From Pleurocapsales cyanobacterium LEGE 06147 (GTDB lineage Bacteria > Cyanobacteriota > Cyanobacteriia > Cyanobacteriales > Xenococcaceae): 40,710 bases of DNA. The stretch spans positions 1-40,710 of the forward strand of contig JADEWQ010000048.1 of NCBI GenBank assembly GCA_015207585.1, in the 5' to 3' direction. Made by a program: the position numbers and the translations under genes. Numbering within the stretch: position 1 is the stretch's first letter; every line of letters starts with the position of its first letter. Shown piece by piece: positions 20,642-30,302 of this stretch. The notes below the pieces were generated by a model that did no database searches, was not told the DNA's origin, and was given only the letters and a program-made list of their open reading frames with translations.

Positions 20642-20944
20642 TACAACAGAATTCGCGTTTTGTTGTGTTAGTTTTTGGGGTCGCGCTCGCTATAAATCCA
20701 TGGAAAAACTTTATACCCTCTTATCTCCCCAGAGCAAGGCAAGTGGATACCAATGCAGCAATTCTTATTGAATAGATCACCGCAGAGTAACGATCGCGAT
20801 CGCACCTTTACCGTTTCTTTATACCGAAGATAGTAAGCGAAATACACGGCACTTGCTTAGTCATGAGCAGTTTCGATTGCCCAAAAAGCGGATGCGACCC
20901 CGCGCCGCCGAAAGGCGCATCTGGTAGCGCACCAAGAAGCGGTA
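20642..20944. other. Intergenic region with palindromic repeat
   Basis: No intact gene. A GC-rich palindromic stretch at about 20885-20935 (GCGGATGCGACCCC, CGCGCCGCCGAAAGGCGC, GGTAGCGCACC) belongs to the interspersed repeat class seen elsewhere. The promoters of the divergent recombinase and XRE genes should lie here. Confidence 0.45.
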
Positions 20945-21202
20945 ATGAAAACTCAAAAAATCAAAAAGCTAAAACAACCCTTTGTAGGTCAACTTGTAAA
21001 ACAATTGCGACAGCTACTCAACTTGACCCAAGAAGAATTGGCAAACAGTTTAGAAGTTTCTCATTCTAGCATCAGTAGATGGGAGCGAGGAACAGCAAAG
21101 CCTTCATCTGCTGCTTCAAAGCTAATCGAGACAAAGCTTACAGAATTGGGAGAACGAGGTGAAAAGCTGCTGGAGCAGTATTCAGGAGGGCGCGATATTT
21201 GA
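20945..21202 (+). CDS. XRE-family HTH regulator, possible controller of the methyltransferase locus
   Basis: 85 aa. After a basic N-terminus, residues about 14-70 form a Cro/C1-type helix-turn-helix: VGQLVKQLRQLLNLTQEELA, then SHSSISRWERGTAKPS, where the recognition helix would lie. The C-terminal helix (LIETKLTELGERGEKLLEQY) could dimerise. It lies 175 bp upstream of the methyltransferase gene on the same strand. Small XRE proteins in this position often act as controllers that delay restriction after entry into a new host; that role is inference. The region 21203-21377 between them would hold the operator. Confidence 0.75.
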   Translation: MKTQKIKKLKQPFVGQLVKQLRQLLNLTQEELANSLEVSHSSISRWERGTAKPSSAASKLIETKLTELGERGEKLLEQYSGGRDI

Positions 21203-21377
21203 ACCAAATTCAGATATTCTAGCCGTCCGTACCGAATTCAGTAGCTAAAACTATAAACCCTGCCAACACTGACTGAGTAACGAAATTTCATCCAATACCA
21301 ATATTTCAACTTCACGCACTTGGTAGCGACAGGTGCGCGGGAGGGATTTTGTTTGTTTTTTCCAATGGAGAATTATT

Positions 21378-24300
21378 GTGGCTCAAGCTGAAATTAAATC
21401 GGGACAAAAATCTTTAAGCTTTACGAGCGAGCAGTTTAAACCTGTTATGAGCGGTGATGAAACAAGCCGCATTTTAGCTCTTAAAGAATTATTAGATTAC
21501 CCGATTGTACAGCGCGACTCACGAGGTTCTCGGTTCTGGTATCTTCGACCAGGAAAAAATAGCTCGGCAGCAGCAGATACACAGCCGATCGCGGTTGGTT
21601 TTTACTCCGAACTCAATTCCTACAGCGATAGCGAAATTAAGGCATTTTTAACCAGCCCTGAGCAGCAACAAGAAATTTACGGGCATTACCTCGATCGAGT
21701 TAATGAAGACCAGCCTGTAATGTATATTCTTCTGCCCAGTGGGGGAGAAATTGGCAGAGTAGCTTTAGTTCTCCCAACCGAAGGCAAACTGCGCCAAAGG
21801 CAAATCCAAACTTTTGAATGGAATTCAACTCAGTTACTAAATAGCCGACTTCCTCGATTGCATCAGGATTCATTACCGATCGCGGATAAAGCACTACTGT
21901 TTACGCCTTTAGTAGAGTGGGTTTTCTACGATTCAGTTGCAACGGCGAAGGAGTTGGCACAGCGATTAGCAGCGATCGCTCGTCAAATAGAAGAGATAAT
22001 TCCCAATGTTTATAACTCCGAATCGAAAGACGGATACTTGCATCAACTATTTGCCAGTTTTCAAAAAGAATTACTGCCCAATCTTAAAGTAAGTTCTACT
22101 GACGAAAAAGAATACAGTTTTGCCGATATTTATGCTCAAACTATTGCCTATGGTTTGTTCACGGCTAGGGTATTTAGTTATGAGCGCAATCAAGATGACT
22201 TAATCTCTACAGAATTCAATCGGCAGACGGCTTGGAATTTATTACCAGAAACTAACCCGTTTTTACGTCGCTTGTTTCAAGATATTTCCGAGCGATCGCC
22301 TTTGGAATTAGGTGATGAGTTAATCGAAGCAATTGTTGAAATTATCTCCTACCTGCGAGTCGCCAAGATGAAAGTTATTTTGAGAGACTTCCATCAGAAG
22401 ATTGATCGAGAAGATATCGTTATTCGCTTTTATGAAGACTTCCTAGCAGCCTATAAGCCCCAGATGCGGGAACGGCGAGGAGTTTATTACACTCCACAAC
22501 CAGTAGTATCTTATATCGTCCGCTCGGTTGACCGCATTCTCAAACAAGATTTTGGATTACAAGCTGGACTGGCTGATGCGACTAAGGTTCCGGTAAACTC
22601 ACCCAATGGTAAAGGAGTAACAGAAACTCACAAAGTTCTTATTACCGACCCTGCTGTTGGTACGGGTACTTTCCTATATGAAGTAATCAATCATATTCAT
22701 AAATCATTTGAGTCCAAACCAGAACAATGGTCGAATTATGTTGCTCAGGACTTGCTACCTCGACTGCTTGGCTTTGAGTTGCTTATGGCTCCCTATGCAG
22801 TGGCTCACATGAAGTTGGGACTACAACTGGCTGAGTTGGGCTACCAGTTTGATACAGAAGAAAGATTACGAGTTTATCTAACTAATACTTTACAAGAGGC
22901 TTTCCAAATTCCTCCTGCGGAAGATCGTTTTTCTAACTTGTTTTGGGGGGAAGCGGATGCTGCTAATCGGATTAAAGAAAAAGCACCAGTAATGGTCATC
23001 TTGGGAAATCCCCCCTATTCTGGTCACTCTGCTAATGACGGAAAGTGGATTAAAAATCTGCTTAAAGGTAAAGACACTGTAACCCAACAGCTATGCAGCA
23101 ATTACTTTGAAGTGGATGGAAAACCCTTGGGTGAAAAGAATCCTAAGTGGCTCAATGATGATTATGTAAAATTTATTCGTTTTGGGCAATGGCGGATTGA
23201 GAGAACGGGTTACGGTGTTTTGGCATTTGTTACCAATCACGGTTATCTCGACAATCCTACTTTTCGCGGGATGCGTCAAAGTTTGATGGAAACTTTTGAC
23301 GATATTTACGTACTAGATTTGCACGGCAATAGTAAGAAGAAAGAAAGCTGTCCTGATGGCTCGAAGGATGAGAATGTCTTTGATATTCAGCAGGGAGTCT
23401 CGATTAATATTTTTGTCAAACATCCCAATGGAAACAAGGAAAAAGCCACTGTTCATCATGCAGATCTTTGGGGCGATCGCGATCGCAAATACAATTGGCT
23501 TAAAGAAAACGATCTAACTACGACTCGGTGGACTACTTTGCAGCCCCAGTCTCAGTCTTATTTATTTCTTCCTCAAGATAAAGAATTACGAGCAGAGTAT
23601 GAAAAGGGATGGAAAGTAACAGATATTTTTCCAGTTAATAGTGTTGGAATTGTTACTGGGCAAGACAAAAAAACAATAGGAATTACTCAAGAAGAAGCAA
23701 AAATTCTTGCTGATAGTCACAAAATTCCTGAAGATGCTGTTGTACCTATCCTTTATCGTCCGTTTGATCGGCAATTTATAGTGTATGACTCAAAAGTAGT
23801 TACACGCACAAGAGGAAAGGTCATGCACCATATGTTAGCAGGAGACAATTTAGGGTTGATTACTGTTAGAAGACTACCTTCGCAGAATAAATGCAATTAT
23901 TTCATTGTGAGTAACAATTTGATTGTTAACGGTTCGATTCGCTCTGATAACCAAAGTATTGATACCCTTTTTCCTCTCTATATTTATCCTGAAACTAAAA
24001 AAAACCAACTATCAGCATTAGAAGAAAAACGCTACCCAAACTTTTCTTCTCATTTTCTCAAAAGTATCAAAGATAAACTCGGTTATACCCCTACCCCAGA
24101 ATCTATCTTTTACTACATCTATGCCATCTTCCACTCCCCCACTTACCGCGATCGCTATGCTGAATTCCTCAAAATTGATTTCCCCCGCATTCCTCTTACT
24201 AGCAATAACGAACTCTTCCGCCAACTAGCAGACTACGGCGAACAATTAGTTCAACTTCATTTAATGACATCTCCCAAACTCGACAACCCGATCACTGAGT

Positions 24301-24590
24301 TTGTGGAAGGAACGGGAGAACGTTTAGTCGCACCAGCGCATCCCAAATACAAAGATGGTGCAGTTCACATCAACAAAAAAGGCGACAAGTTTACTGGAGT
24401 ACCCGAAGAAGTTTGGAACTTCTATGTTGGTGGCTATCAACCCTGTCAAAAATGGCTCAAAGATAGAAAGGGACGCACCCTCAGCGATGAAGATATTTTG
24501 CACTATCAAAAGATAGTAGTAGCTCTTAAAGAAACGATTGAATTAATGTCAAAAATTGACGAAGCTATTCCTGGTTTTCCTATTCAATAA
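21378..24590 (+). CDS. Type ISP-like N6-adenine DNA methyltransferase
   Basis: 1070 aa from GTG 21378, chosen because GGAG stands 7 bases upstream; the ATG at 21333 would add 15 residues with no family look. The N-terminal helical domain (1-350) is followed by the YYTPQPVVSYIVRSVD block (about 368), motif I DPAVGTGTF (about 423) for AdoMet, and motif IV NPPY (about 541-545). The C-terminal region has the recognition-domain sequence of type ISP enzymes (PILYRPFDRQFIVYDSK, then RRLPSQNKCNYFIVSN). Type ISP enzymes normally carry their own helicase-nuclease; here these functions seem to lie in the separate PLD-helicase gene downstream. It overlaps the toxin gene by 7 bases tail to tail. Confidence 0.88.
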   Translation: MAQAEIKSGQKSLSFTSEQFKPVMSGDETSRILALKELLDYPIVQRDSRGSRFWYLRPGKNSSAAADTQPIAVGFYSELNSYSDSEIKAFLTSPEQQQEIYGHYLDRVNEDQPVMYILLPSGGEIGRVALVLPTEGKLRQRQIQTFEWNSTQLLNSRLPRLHQDSLPIADKALLFTPLVEWVFYDSVATAKELAQRLAAIARQIEEIIPNVYNSESKDGYLHQLFASFQKELLPNLKVSSTDEKEYSFADIYAQTIAYGLFTARVFSYERNQDDLISTEFNRQTAWNLLPETNPFLRRLFQDISERSPLELGDELIEAIVEIISYLRVAKMKVILRDFHQKIDREDIVIRFYEDFLAAYKPQMRERRGVYYTPQPVVSYIVRSVDRILKQDFGLQAGLADATKVPVNSPNGKGVTETHKVLITDPAVGTGTFLYEVINHIHKSFESKPEQWSNYVAQDLLPRLLGFELLMAPYAVAHMKLGLQLAELGYQFDTEERLRVYLTNTLQEAFQIPPAEDRFSNLFWGEADAANRIKEKAPVMVILGNPPYSGHSANDGKWIKNLLKGKDTVTQQLCSNYFEVDGKPLGEKNPKWLNDDYVKFIRFGQWRIERTGYGVLAFVTNHGYLDNPTFRGMRQSLMETFDDIYVLDLHGNSKKKESCPDGSKDENVFDIQQGVSINIFVKHPNGNKEKATVHHADLWGDRDRKYNWLKENDLTTTRWTTLQPQSQSYLFLPQDKELRAEYEKGWKVTDIFPVNSVGIVTGQDKKTIGITQEEAKILADSHKIPEDAVVPILYRPFDRQFIVYDSKVVTRTRGKVMHHMLAGDNLGLITVRRLPSQNKCNYFIVSNNLIVNGSIRSDNQSIDTLFPLYIYPETKKNQLSALEEKRYPNFSSHFLKSIKDKLGYTPTPESIFYYIYAIFHSPTYRDRYAEFLKIDFPRIPLTSNNELFRQLADYGEQLVQLHLMTSPKLDNPITEFVEGTGERLVAPAHPKYKDGAVHINKKGDKFTGVPEEVWNFYVGGYQPCQKWLKDRKGRTLSDEDILHYQKIVVALKETIELMSKIDEAIPGFPIQ

Positions 24591-24868
24591 ACTTCGTCAT
24601 GAGTGCCAACATCCAATAAAACTATGACTGTTTCACCGCTTTTTTCATCTGTTTCAATAGCAAAGACAATGCGACAGTCATACCCACAAGAACAAGATAA
24701 TAAACCCGATAATTTTCCTTCTAGCTTATGAGTACCCAGAGATGGATTGAATACATCATCAGACAACTCGGCAATTGCTTTCTCAATTCGTGCTTGCAAC
24801 TGTGTATTACGGCGGGCAAATTTACGAAATGCTCTCTTGAATTTATTAGAGACAATTATTTTGCTCAT
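24584..24868 (-). CDS. RelE/YafQ-family mRNA interferase toxin
   Basis: 94 aa with the RelE fold: KFKRAFRKFARRN (helix pair), then HKLEGKLSGLLSCSCGYDCR and the C-terminal LLDVGTHDEVY. The end GTHDEVY and the CGYDCRIVF strand are typical of the cyanobacterial YafQ-like type. It would cut mRNA on the ribosome when free. The start codon overlaps the antitoxin stop by 4 bases (ATGA), a standard toxin-antitoxin coupling. It lies inverted between the methyltransferase and the helicase genes and overlaps the methyltransferase 3' end by 7 bases. Confidence 0.88.
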   Translation of the reverse strand: MSKIIVSNKFKRAFRKFARRNTQLQARIEKAIAELSDDVFNPSLGTHKLEGKLSGLLSCSCGYDCRIVFAIETDEKSGETVIVLLDVGTHDEVY

Positions 24869-25089
24869 TCGTCAGACTGGAGAAATTCTCGAAGAGATGC
24901 GATCGCCTCATTAGCAGTTTGCGCCTTTAGCTTACCCGCTCTAAATTCAGCAAGAGTTGCTGCGGCATCAGTCGCAATTTCATCCCTGCGTCGCTCTATC
25001 ATTCGACGTTGTAGGATTTGAATCAACATTTCCTGCTGTTCTAGTGGCAAATCCATTGCTTCATCCAAAACTTTATCTAGGCTCGCCAT
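24865..25089 (-). CDS. Antitoxin partner of the RelE/YafQ toxin
   Basis: 74 aa, acidic and helical. The N-terminal half (DKVLDEAMDLPLEQQEMLIQ) is the common start of cyanobacterial antitoxins, and the C-terminal AEFRAGKLKAQTANEAIASL would wrap the toxin. It precedes the toxin, as usual for the type II order, and overlaps it by 4 bases. The promoter would lie at 25090-25118, in the narrow space before a rightward 23-codon stub. Confidence 0.8.
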   Translation of the reverse strand: MASLDKVLDEAMDLPLEQQEMLIQILQRRMIERRRDEIATDAAATLAEFRAGKLKAQTANEAIASLREFLQSDE

Positions 25090-25118
25090 TACACTTACTC
25101 AGAGATCTACCTATTATT

Positions 25119-25190
25119 ATGACTATCAAAGAATTACTACTTCAACAAATTCAACAAGTAAGAGCATTGTCTCTTGAATCCTGGGTTTAA
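25119..25190 (+). pseudogene. Truncated small gene, possibly an antitoxin start
   Basis: ATG 25119 gives MTIKELLLQQIQQVRALSLE and three more residues before TAA. The first part matches how many small cyanobacterial antitoxin-like (DUF2281-type) proteins begin, with MTIKE-x-LLQ-x-I. The rest is missing, so this seems to be the stub of a second toxin-antitoxin gene. Confidence 0.45.
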
Positions 25191-25218
25191 ATCTTCAATA
25201 CTCCTCACACAGACTCTC

Positions 25219-28200
25219 ATGCTTAAAACTGTCATTCAGGATTTAATCCGCAAACAACGCCCTTACTATCTGCTCCAAGGAAATCCCATTAAAGGCGTTG
25301 ACAATCAATATTGGCTGGTTTTCCAACACCGCGATGCTGAAAACTTACTCCATAATATTGTCAGTTTTTTAGGCATTTTTGAGAAGCACTATACTCATAA
25401 ACTACTCCGCATTGACCTCAATACTGCTCATATTTTTGAATACACTCCCAAACGAGAAGGTAATATTCCCAGTACTACTTTATTACGTACCAGCAAACTA
25501 ACAGTTATCGAGCAATTTCTCCAATTAGAAAATGCTGCTAAAGAAGAAGCCTTACTAATAGGTAGCTTTTTAGAATTAGAAACTAAACTTCGTCGCCGTC
25601 GCAGATTTACTTTACCAGATGATATTAACAAATATCACCAATTTATCACTGCTCATTTAGAACGCACTAAACTCTACCGTCGCTCTACTGCTTACTTTGA
25701 AAGTGGTGTACTGAAACTATATTCTGAACCCCTACAAAATATCGTTAAAAATGAAGGAGAAATCCGCCTGTTAATGGACTGGCAGGGGTTTACCAATAAT
25801 CGTGACCTCAAAGAACTCCAAAAATTACACGACTTAGAGTATCGAACCCAATACATTCGCCGTACTCTGCAAGAATTTCTCGCAGGTTTAGAAGATAGCT
25901 CCTTCTCTAGTACCGAAATCTTAGCCGAACTAGTGAGATTGGGTATCCTCAAAATTAAGCTCGTCAAAATGGAGCAAAGACGGGCTATCTATCACAAGAA
26001 AACTGGTATATTAAGCGATCGCCTGGACAACCACATTCTCCATGAAGGCTCGGATAACTTTACTCGTGCTGCTCATTCGAGGAATGCTGAGAGCGTCACT
26101 TTTCTCTACTATTCAGACCCCATCGACTTAGACGCTATTAAAGAGAGCATTATTGAGTTCGATGAGGAGTGGCAAGACAGCGAACTAACCTTTGACCTCA
26201 GCCAAGAATTTTTAGAGCAAATAATCGCCGAACGCGATCGCCGCCAAAAATTAAAGCAACCAGTTATTGAATCTATTACTCCCGACGAATTACCGAGTGG
26301 AGAAACCACTCCAGTTGAAATTACAGGAAGTAACCTAGAGCGAGTTGAAACTATTGAAATTCCTGATAATGACCTAGTTAAAGTCACCATCGATAATAAA
26401 GAACCAGAACGCATCATCGGTCAAGTTGAAGTAGCTCCCGACCACCCGCCAACTTCACTCAATAAGTTAAAAGTTACAACCAACACGGGCGTATATAACA
26501 CCTCACCAGAAAAACCCGTCGCTGTCAGTTCAGACCTGATCGTTCCAGAATTTAGCGAAATTGAAGGCTTTAAGCAAGCAGTCGAATTAATCTTGGCAGG
26601 AAAACACGGGCAACCTCAAGACTTTCTCTACTGGCTGGCAATGGAACGTCCTCACCTATTGCGAGTCAAAGAAAGTGGCATTTTGGATGAATTAGTTGAC
26701 CAAAGTATCTTATTTGAACATCAAAAATCGGGAGCGCAGCACTGTCTGCGGGTCATGCAGGACTTTGGTGTAGCAGTGTGTGCCGATGCAGTGGGGTTGG
26801 GAAAAACGAGGTTAGCTGCTGCGGTGGCTAAACTCTATCGCAGTGAAAACGGAAGTGCCAAGATTGCCATCATCGCTGCCAAAAAGCTGTTTCCTAACTG
26901 GGAACGGGAGATGGTCGAATTAGGTTTTAGAGAAAGTGACTACGAACTCTACAACAAAAACTTGATGAGTCGCAAAGGTGGTAATTTCATCTCAGATTTT
27001 AATCGCTATGGAGGACCCGATCTAGTAATCATCGATGAGGCTCACGAAGGTATTCGCAACTACAAAAATCGCATTCATCAAATGTGTTTGCAGATTCGCT
27101 CGTGTGATCGCCAATCGGAAAGAGAAAGACATTTCCTACTGCTAACAGCTACCCCTTGGAACAACCGTCGCGAGGATATCTATAATATTCTCTCCCCATT
27201 CCTTTCTCGTCCCGAAGGATTCAAAGATTTAGATTTTCCCCCAGAAGTAGCATCGTGGTTCGAGCGTCGAGATGCAGGAGTAGAAAACTTTACCGACCAT
27301 ACCAATTTATTCCGTCGCACCTATCGAGAGTTATTCCTTCAACGCACCAGACAGATGCTCAGAGAAGCTACTCCAGATTTAAACCTCTATGCCAAACGAG
27401 TAGCCGAATGGTTGCCCGTAGTATTTGAATCAAATACGGAACAAGCACTAGACCAAATCTTCACTCAGTTTGAAACCAATCTATATATTCCTTCGGCTGA
27501 CCCGATTCGTTATCTCAAGGGCAGCACCGAGCAGCGAGGGCTTTTAACTAACCAGCGTCGCTTCTTCCTGCAAAGAGCAGAGTCTTCTATGTATGCTCTC
27601 AGTCGCACGATTAAGAATTTTGGCGATCGCATTGCTTTGGTTAAACACAGACTAGAAACTGTTACTTCCGATGCTGATGGACTAAAAGAATTTTTACTGC
27701 TGCATTACGAATTTACAGCCCCTAAAAAAGATAGCTTTTCAGATCTTTTAGATATGGGTGATGACTGGGATGAAGATTATTTTGAAGAAGAGGAAGATGA
27801 AGACGAACAAGAAACCAATGAAAAGAAAGAGGAAAAGCGTCAACAGCTAAGACGTTCAATAGATATTGCTACCGATGACCTGCGAGATAACCCAATCAGA
27901 GCTAAAGAAATTTACTACCAAATCATTTCTGACTGCGATAGTGACTTAGTTCAACTCAAACAAATTCAAAAACTGCTGGCAGATGAATTTGTCAAAGACC
28001 ACAAACGAGAACAAGTTACTCAAAAAGTCAGAGAAATCGTCAGTCAGGGTCATAAAGTTCTACTGATTTCCACTTTTTCCGATACGGTGATCGATTATTA
28101 TCGCCACATGGCAAAAGATAATGCGATCTCATCAAGCGGAATTGGTATGGCAATTGGTTCTAGTAAACTTTATTACAGAAGCGATTCAGACCAATCAATC

Positions 28201-29484
28201 GCGGTTAGTCCTAACAATGCGGTCAAGAAAACTAATCAAAAACAAGGACTGAAGCGACAGCAGATATTTCGCTTGTTTGCCCCTGCTGCTACTTGTAAAG
28301 ATCCTGCCCAAAGACCTCAAGCGGAAGAAGAAATCTCTGTTTTAATTGGTTCGGAAACCCTCTCAGTCGGTCAAAACCTTCAAGATGCCGATTACTTAAT
28401 TAATATCGACCTGCCCTGGAATCCGATGATATTAGAGCAGCGCATCGGTCGTATCGATCGCCCCAAACAACATCGAGTTGAAAATATCTATATTTACTAC
28501 GCCAATAGCGAAAGTCAATTACTCAGACAAGCCAGCCGTTTGTCTAATCTGAATAAAAAACTGGTTGGCGACCTAGCTAATGAAAGTGGAGCAATTCCCG
28601 ACATTGATCGCGTCGATCGTTTAGGAGCTTCTATCTATGGCGATACTCTGTTTGATGATGAAATCTTGCCTGGATACATCGATTTCATCCACAGTTTAGT
28701 CAAAGCCCGCTCCTTGGAACAGGGCAGTTTACAGGAAGAGACTTATCAAAAACAAGAAACTAGCCGCGACCTCTACACTCAGAATGAAATTTTGCATAGT
28801 GAAGAACTGAGAAAACTAATTGAGGAATTAGGAGAAGATTACCAAGCTAACCCCATTGCTGTCGGACACCGCACTAACGAACCCGAGCAACCCACCTGTC
28901 TTGTAGCACTGACCCTAGAATATTTCGGACCCAATGGCGAACCAATTCCCGAACAAAAACAAACAATTTACTGGAATGACCTAACTCAAGAAAAAGATGG
29001 CTATGGAATGGCAGTTTCCTCAGCATTTAAAACTCCTGACTCTGGTGAAGTCGTTTCGGCGAAAGATATTCTCACTATTGCTCAAAACCTGTACGACCGA
29101 ATAGTAAACCTAAAGCAACAGCGATCGTTGGAATTAGAGCAACCAGAAACATTAGAAAATATCAACCTGACTTCTGAACGGATTAGTAAAATCCAGAAGC
29201 GAATTATGGCGATGGACAGTTTTCCTGCTGGAATTGACCGTCAGACTGTGAAAGATACATTGAAAAAACTTAATTCTGGAAAAGAGCAAAAGAAAGTGCA
29301 AAAACTGCTGCGAGAATACACCGATGGCGATCGAAGTCAGTCAAACGATGATGAGTTTATCAAGCAGCTAGTCAATGACACAGAAATTCTTAACTTACTA
29401 AATCTTGAAGGAATTAAACCTACTAGTTTGAAAGCTTCTCTATCAGCCTTGCTGTTGAGAATAGAGCTTGGTGGTTCAGAGTAG
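25219..29484 (+). CDS. PLD-nuclease / TIG / SNF2-type helicase fusion, restriction-like
   Basis: 1421 aa from ATG 25219; the frame also allows TTG 25174. Residues 1-330 include a phospholipase D/HKD-type domain: HKKTGILSD (His259) and GSDNFTRAA. Residues about 347-434 look like an Ig-like IPT/TIG fold (PVIESITPDELPSGETTPVE, then ITGSNLERVETIEI, and KLKVTTNTGVYNTS). Next comes an SNF2/superfamily 2 helicase: Walker A VGLGKT (Lys529), DEAH (606-609), LLTATPWNN, a very acidic insert (847-872), then LSVGQNLQDADYLINIDLPW and QRIGRIDR (from 1074). It probably scans and cuts unmethylated DNA with the upstream methyltransferase. DISARM also combines methylase, SNF2 helicase and PLD, but on separate proteins. 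Confidence 0.85.
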   Translation: MLKTVIQDLIRKQRPYYLLQGNPIKGVDNQYWLVFQHRDAENLLHNIVSFLGIFEKHYTHKLLRIDLNTAHIFEYTPKREGNIPSTTLLRTSKLTVIEQFLQLENAAKEEALLIGSFLELETKLRRRRRFTLPDDINKYHQFITAHLERTKLYRRSTAYFESGVLKLYSEPLQNIVKNEGEIRLLMDWQGFTNNRDLKELQKLHDLEYRTQYIRRTLQEFLAGLEDSSFSSTEILAELVRLGILKIKLVKMEQRRAIYHKKTGILSDRLDNHILHEGSDNFTRAAHSRNAESVTFLYYSDPIDLDAIKESIIEFDEEWQDSELTFDLSQEFLEQIIAERDRRQKLKQPVIESITPDELPSGETTPVEITGSNLERVETIEIPDNDLVKVTIDNKEPERIIGQVEVAPDHPPTSLNKLKVTTNTGVYNTSPEKPVAVSSDLIVPEFSEIEGFKQAVELILAGKHGQPQDFLYWLAMERPHLLRVKESGILDELVDQSILFEHQKSGAQHCLRVMQDFGVAVCADAVGLGKTRLAAAVAKLYRSENGSAKIAIIAAKKLFPNWEREMVELGFRESDYELYNKNLMSRKGGNFISDFNRYGGPDLVIIDEAHEGIRNYKNRIHQMCLQIRSCDRQSERERHFLLLTATPWNNRREDIYNILSPFLSRPEGFKDLDFPPEVASWFERRDAGVENFTDHTNLFRRTYRELFLQRTRQMLREATPDLNLYAKRVAEWLPVVFESNTEQALDQIFTQFETNLYIPSADPIRYLKGSTEQRGLLTNQRRFFLQRAESSMYALSRTIKNFGDRIALVKHRLETVTSDADGLKEFLLLHYEFTAPKKDSFSDLLDMGDDWDEDYFEEEEDEDEQETNEKKEEKRQQLRRSIDIATDDLRDNPIRAKEIYYQIISDCDSDLVQLKQIQKLLADEFVKDHKREQVTQKVREIVSQGHKVLLISTFSDTVIDYYRHMAKDNAISSSGIGMAIGSSKLYYRSDSDQSIAVSPNNAVKKTNQKQGLKRQQIFRLFAPAATCKDPAQRPQAEEEISVLIGSETLSVGQNLQDADYLINIDLPWNPMILEQRIGRIDRPKQHRVENIYIYYANSESQLLRQASRLSNLNKKLVGDLANESGAIPDIDRVDRLGASIYGDTLFDDEILPGYIDFIHSLVKARSLEQGSLQEETYQKQETSRDLYTQNEILHSEELRKLIEELGEDYQANPIAVGHRTNEPEQPTCLVALTLEYFGPNGEPIPEQKQTIYWNDLTQEKDGYGMAVSSAFKTPDSGEVVSAKDILTIAQNLYDRIVNLKQQRSLELEQPETLENINLTSERISKIQKRIMAMDSFPAGIDRQTVKDTLKKLNSGKEQKKVQKLLREYTDGDRSQSNDDEFIKQLVNDTEILNLLNLEGIKPTSLKASLSALLLRIELGGSE

Positions 29485-29652
29485 TAAACCTATGTGTTAA
29501 TTAACCCCAGAACCAATTCTTGAGAAGAAAGCGCATAGCAGAATCACACCCAATAGAGCTAGATGAGGGCAAGGATTGAGATATCTGAGCGCACTGTTGT
29601 TAAAACAATTCCGAGCGGGAAAAGTAAGAAGAGTTGTAACCCTAGATATCAG

Positions 29653-30222
29653 ATGAACCTTAAAACCTTTGTCAATAGTGCAGTTTTATTCATTGGATTG
29701 GGGCTAGCCGCTTATTCTCATTTCAATAACAGCAGGGAGCGATCGCAATCTACTATCGAAGAGCAACAACAAGAGCTTGAAGTATGGAAAATAAAGCCAG
29801 GGTCAATCTATGACGGGGACACATTAAGGGTTCAGCGTGGAACAGAAGAGTTGAAAATCAGATTTTGTGGCATTGATGCACCAGAACTAGACCAGCCATT
29901 GGGTATTGAATCTCGTGATTATTTGCGATCGCTTATTGCTCGTGGCGATGGCAGGGTTAATCTAGTTCGAGTAGAAGAAGATCGATACGGTCGCACTATA
30001 GCCGAGTTATTCGTTCCTATAAAACCAGATTTTCAGCAGGAACTACATTTGAATACCGAGATGGTGATGGCAGGTTACGCTTGGCACTACACTAAATATT
30101 CGGGTAATTGTCCCAGCAAGGAAGAATTAGGCTGGGCTGAAAAGATAGCTCAAGAGGATAAGCTGGGGGTTTGGGAAGGCGAACATCAAGAGCCTTGGGA
30201 GTGGCGCAAAAATCATAAGTAG
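29653..30222 (+). CDS. Staphylococcal-nuclease-like thermonuclease, membrane-anchored
   Basis: 189 aa from ATG 29653 (MNLKTFVNSAVLFIGLGLAA); the frame is open from 29563, but the inner start places the hydrophobic segment at the N-terminus. That helix is a signal or anchor, followed by a Gln/Glu-rich linker. The SNase OB-fold follows: YDGDTLRV, IRFCGIDAPE (with catalytic Arg and Asp), then RVEEDRYGRTIAEL (Glu and Arg). It would degrade DNA or RNA outside the cytoplasm. It follows the helicase gene by 168 bp but looks like an independent gene. Such nucleases are frequent on conjugative plasmids. Confidence 0.85.
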   Translation: MNLKTFVNSAVLFIGLGLAAYSHFNNSRERSQSTIEEQQQELEVWKIKPGSIYDGDTLRVQRGTEELKIRFCGIDAPELDQPLGIESRDYLRSLIARGDGRVNLVRVEEDRYGRTIAELFVPIKPDFQQELHLNTEMVMAGYAWHYTKYSGNCPSKEELGWAEKIAQEDKLGVWEGEHQEPWEWRKNHK

Positions 30223-30302
30223 CTTTAAAAAACCCCATCAAACTTTTGATTTCGCTGATTAGTATCTAGAGCAAGAAATCTCGCTTAAAACTGTATTGGA
30301 AA

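Noticed and set aside
20863-21069. 68-aa frame over the XRE gene
   Set aside because: It reads through a palindromic repeat and then the XRE gene in the wrong frame.
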